Assembly: GCF_000764305.2 (NCBI RefSeq)
Contig: NW_025941804.1
Coordinates: 1-64,000, forward strand
Reading direction: 5' to 3'
Source: Hyalella azteca
Lineage: Eukaryota; Arthropoda; Malacostraca; Amphipoda; Hyalellidae
DNA length: 64,000 nucleotides
Both the position numbers and the translations under genes were made by a program. Below, piece after piece: positions 61,891-64,000 of this stretch (position 1 is the stretch's first letter; each line of letters starts with the position of its first letter). Under the pieces are notes generated by a model. It worked only from the letters and a program-made list of their open reading frames with translations. It did no database searches and was not told the DNA's origin.

Positions 61891-64000
61891 ATCCTTAAGT
61901 GACGAACATCGTAAAAATTAGTCTCACCAGTCACAGATTTCTATGAATAATTATTGCAGAAATTAAAGATATTACATTCATGGTATTATTAAATCCATAG
62001 TATTCGATATATATTTAATCATTAAAGATATTAAATCCGTGGTATATTCGTTCGTATAGTGACTGGCATTCATAGATAATTTGGAAAATTAATACTGAAC
62101 ACTAAGGATACTCATCAGCCCAGTAGCAGCTGTAGAATGAGGAGAAATACGTCAAAATATTCAAAACTAACTTTCCGCTCCTAACTAACTTATGCTTAGT
62201 CTCCTTAGTGTTTCGAACGTAGCAGTCCCAGGTCACGCTGTAGTTAATAACCGCCTTACCCGTTGTAGGATTCAACTTTTAAATGACCTATGGTAGCTCA
62301 AAATACAGATTTTATATTCTAACTACCTTCATCATAATCAAAATAATCTTCTATACTATCACGAATTAGTTTCATTTTCCATGAAATTTGATGGTTTGCC
62401 ATTTAGCTACTTATGTGAAATAAAATCGAAATTCTAAATAATCCAGCACAACCTTCATTAATTATTACTATCCTAACGTCAATGCCACCGAAGTGACCAC
62501 AACACTTATGTCGCCGGCTTTAGGTATAAACGATCAATTTTCTAAACGAAACTGAGAAAAACCTTCCAGCAAAATCGAAACCAGTTCAAACGATCAATTT
62601 TCTAAACGAAACTGAAATAACTCTCGAGCAAAATCGAAACCAGTATAAACGATCAACTTTCTAAACGTAACTGAAATAAGTTTAGAGCAAAATAGAAACC
62701 AGTATAAATGATCAATTTTCTTAACAAAACTGAGGTAACTTTCCAGCGTAATCGACACAGCGTTGTCGTTACTATATGGTAATCAAACCTTACCAACCGT
62801 AGTTCTGACCAATATTATATGTTTTTTTGACAAGCGGCGATTTAAGTACCATAATCTAGCTGATGGTTATGGTGGCCCTACGCACCGAACTGCACACGTG
62901 CAATAATTACCGTACATCTACGAACCTCACGTCAAAACGTATATACCCTAGAAAATAAAAATTACAGGAAACAATTGAACTATTATTTTCATGGAATTTT
63001 ACATAGTTATGGTCAGTGAGCGTTTTTCAAGGTAAATAAAATATTAATTAAAGCAGTGATAATCAAAAATGAACCGCGGACTTTTAAAAGTTTATACACT
63101 ATATACAGTAAATATTTAGTAAATTCATTAATTGATTCTACCATTACGTTATTAATACAATTAACTAATATCCTGTTTAATCGTTTGGAAAAATCTTCAA
63201 TCAACAAAAAAGTTTAAAGTGTTAAATACATTGAATGATAAATATTCAAATAACGTTTGAGATTTGACATGAGTCAAATATAACTTTTCCATGTGTAGCG
63301 AAATTATAAAAAAGGTGTACGCTGATTGTTGAAGTCCTTTTCTGCCCAATTTCACATTTCAGTTCATGTTCCTGTGGGTTCAATTCCAGTGTGAACCCAA
63401 CTTTGATTAGTTCCGATAAGAATCTAGCTATTAATTGGCACTATAGACGTCTCTTTTCATTATAGGTATTGCTATCTAGGAGCTTCAGAGCTTCATGTCC
63501 AGCGAAAGAATTATTATTATTTGCTTATTAGGTGTTCATAAAGTAAATAAAATTGACTTTGATGCTGAGCGGTGATGGTTCATAAGCGTGCGCTTATAGA
63601 ATATTATTATGAATAATTAAAAAATAATTAATATGATTTAATACGATTTGTATTCCTATTAATTATATTCATTATAAAAATGTATTTAATACAATTGCAT
63701 TCATATTATAATTATTTTGATTTGTATTCATATTAGTATGATTTAATATCCATTGTTTGCTCGGCTTGTCATACTGATTGACGATAAGCAGGATCGAACA
63801 ACTTTTGCACCTCATAAGTTTTTTTCTGGTGAATTATTGGTTACTAATGAAAAAAATCACGGCAGGGTCTAGCTAATTGTAACTTATGTGTATAAAATGT
63901 AACTAGTTGTAACTTATGTGTATAAAAAGAGATTTTAGCTGCTAACACATTTAACAGAATTAATTGATGTCCAGAATAATAACAATAATAATAACAATAA
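61891..64000. other. Upstream flank of the large gene, one small array
   Basis: About 62526-62745 holds four units of roughly 60 bp (CGATCAATTTTCTAAACGAA, AGCAAAATCGAAACCAGT). At about 63872-63925 TAATTGTAACTTATGTGTAT is duplicated once. No exon, RNA gene or transposon was recognised in the remainder. Confidence 0.5.

Noticed and set aside
63365..63410. tRNA B-box-like GGTTCAATTCC
   Set aside because: No matching A box or acceptor stem; only a short GGGTTCA/TGAACCC inverted repeat.

Overview
The window is AT-rich eukaryotic nuclear DNA from an arthropod, probably a crustacean. This is inferred from intron-rich metazoan genes, I/Jockey- and CR1-type LINE fragments, a tRNA-derived SINE family, Tc1/mariner-like remnants and a large secreted EAR-repeat protein; no species can be named from sequence alone. 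Four multi-exon protein genes account for essentially all convincing coding sequence. Nearly all other long ORFs are translations of tandem repeats.

Layout: (1) 1-2161, no recognisable gene. (2) PDSS2, + strand, 8 coding exons, 2162-11848: decaprenyl-diphosphate synthase subunit 2 (ubiquinone tail synthesis), followed by a 3' region holding an array of small hairpins. (3) 12-16 kb, an intergenic stretch with two SINEs and a 5'-truncated LINE that has a clear 12-bp target-site duplication. (4) MCM2, + strand, 13 coding exons, 16317-30244: replicative helicase subunit, with a canonical E2F site about 110 bp upstream of the ATG and a mariner-like element in intron 11. (5) UROD, - strand, 7 coding exons, 36201-31642: uroporphyrinogen decarboxylase of haem synthesis, tail-to-tail with MCM2, with a Tigger/pogo-like MITE just upstream. 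(6) A 22-kb, 19-exon gene on the - strand, 61369-39587, encoding a secreted protein of about 2,519 residues: signal peptide, EAR/EPTP-like beta-propeller segments, a roughly 1,100-residue array of NG...L...DQ.I.G...F repeats (most of it in one 3.8-kb exon), a second EAR-like region and a Pro/Ala/Ser/Gly-rich tail. It has one in-frame TAG in exon 7 that deserves checking. All exon phases in the four models join without a break.

The most striking property is shared by all four genes. Many introns carry tandem arrays that begin at the splice junction and copy it: the exon edge plus GT donor, or the AG acceptor plus the first bases of the exon, is reiterated 2 to about 40 times. These arrays create dozens of decoy splice sites beside the real ones (for example a 94-bp acceptor array and a 17-bp donor array flanking MCM2 exon 3, and a UROD array fusing a SINE tail to an exon donor). 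Splice-junction-seeded tandem duplication looks like the main route by which introns expand in this genome. PDSS2, MCM2 and UROD are housekeeping genes of unrelated pathways; nothing suggests joint regulation.
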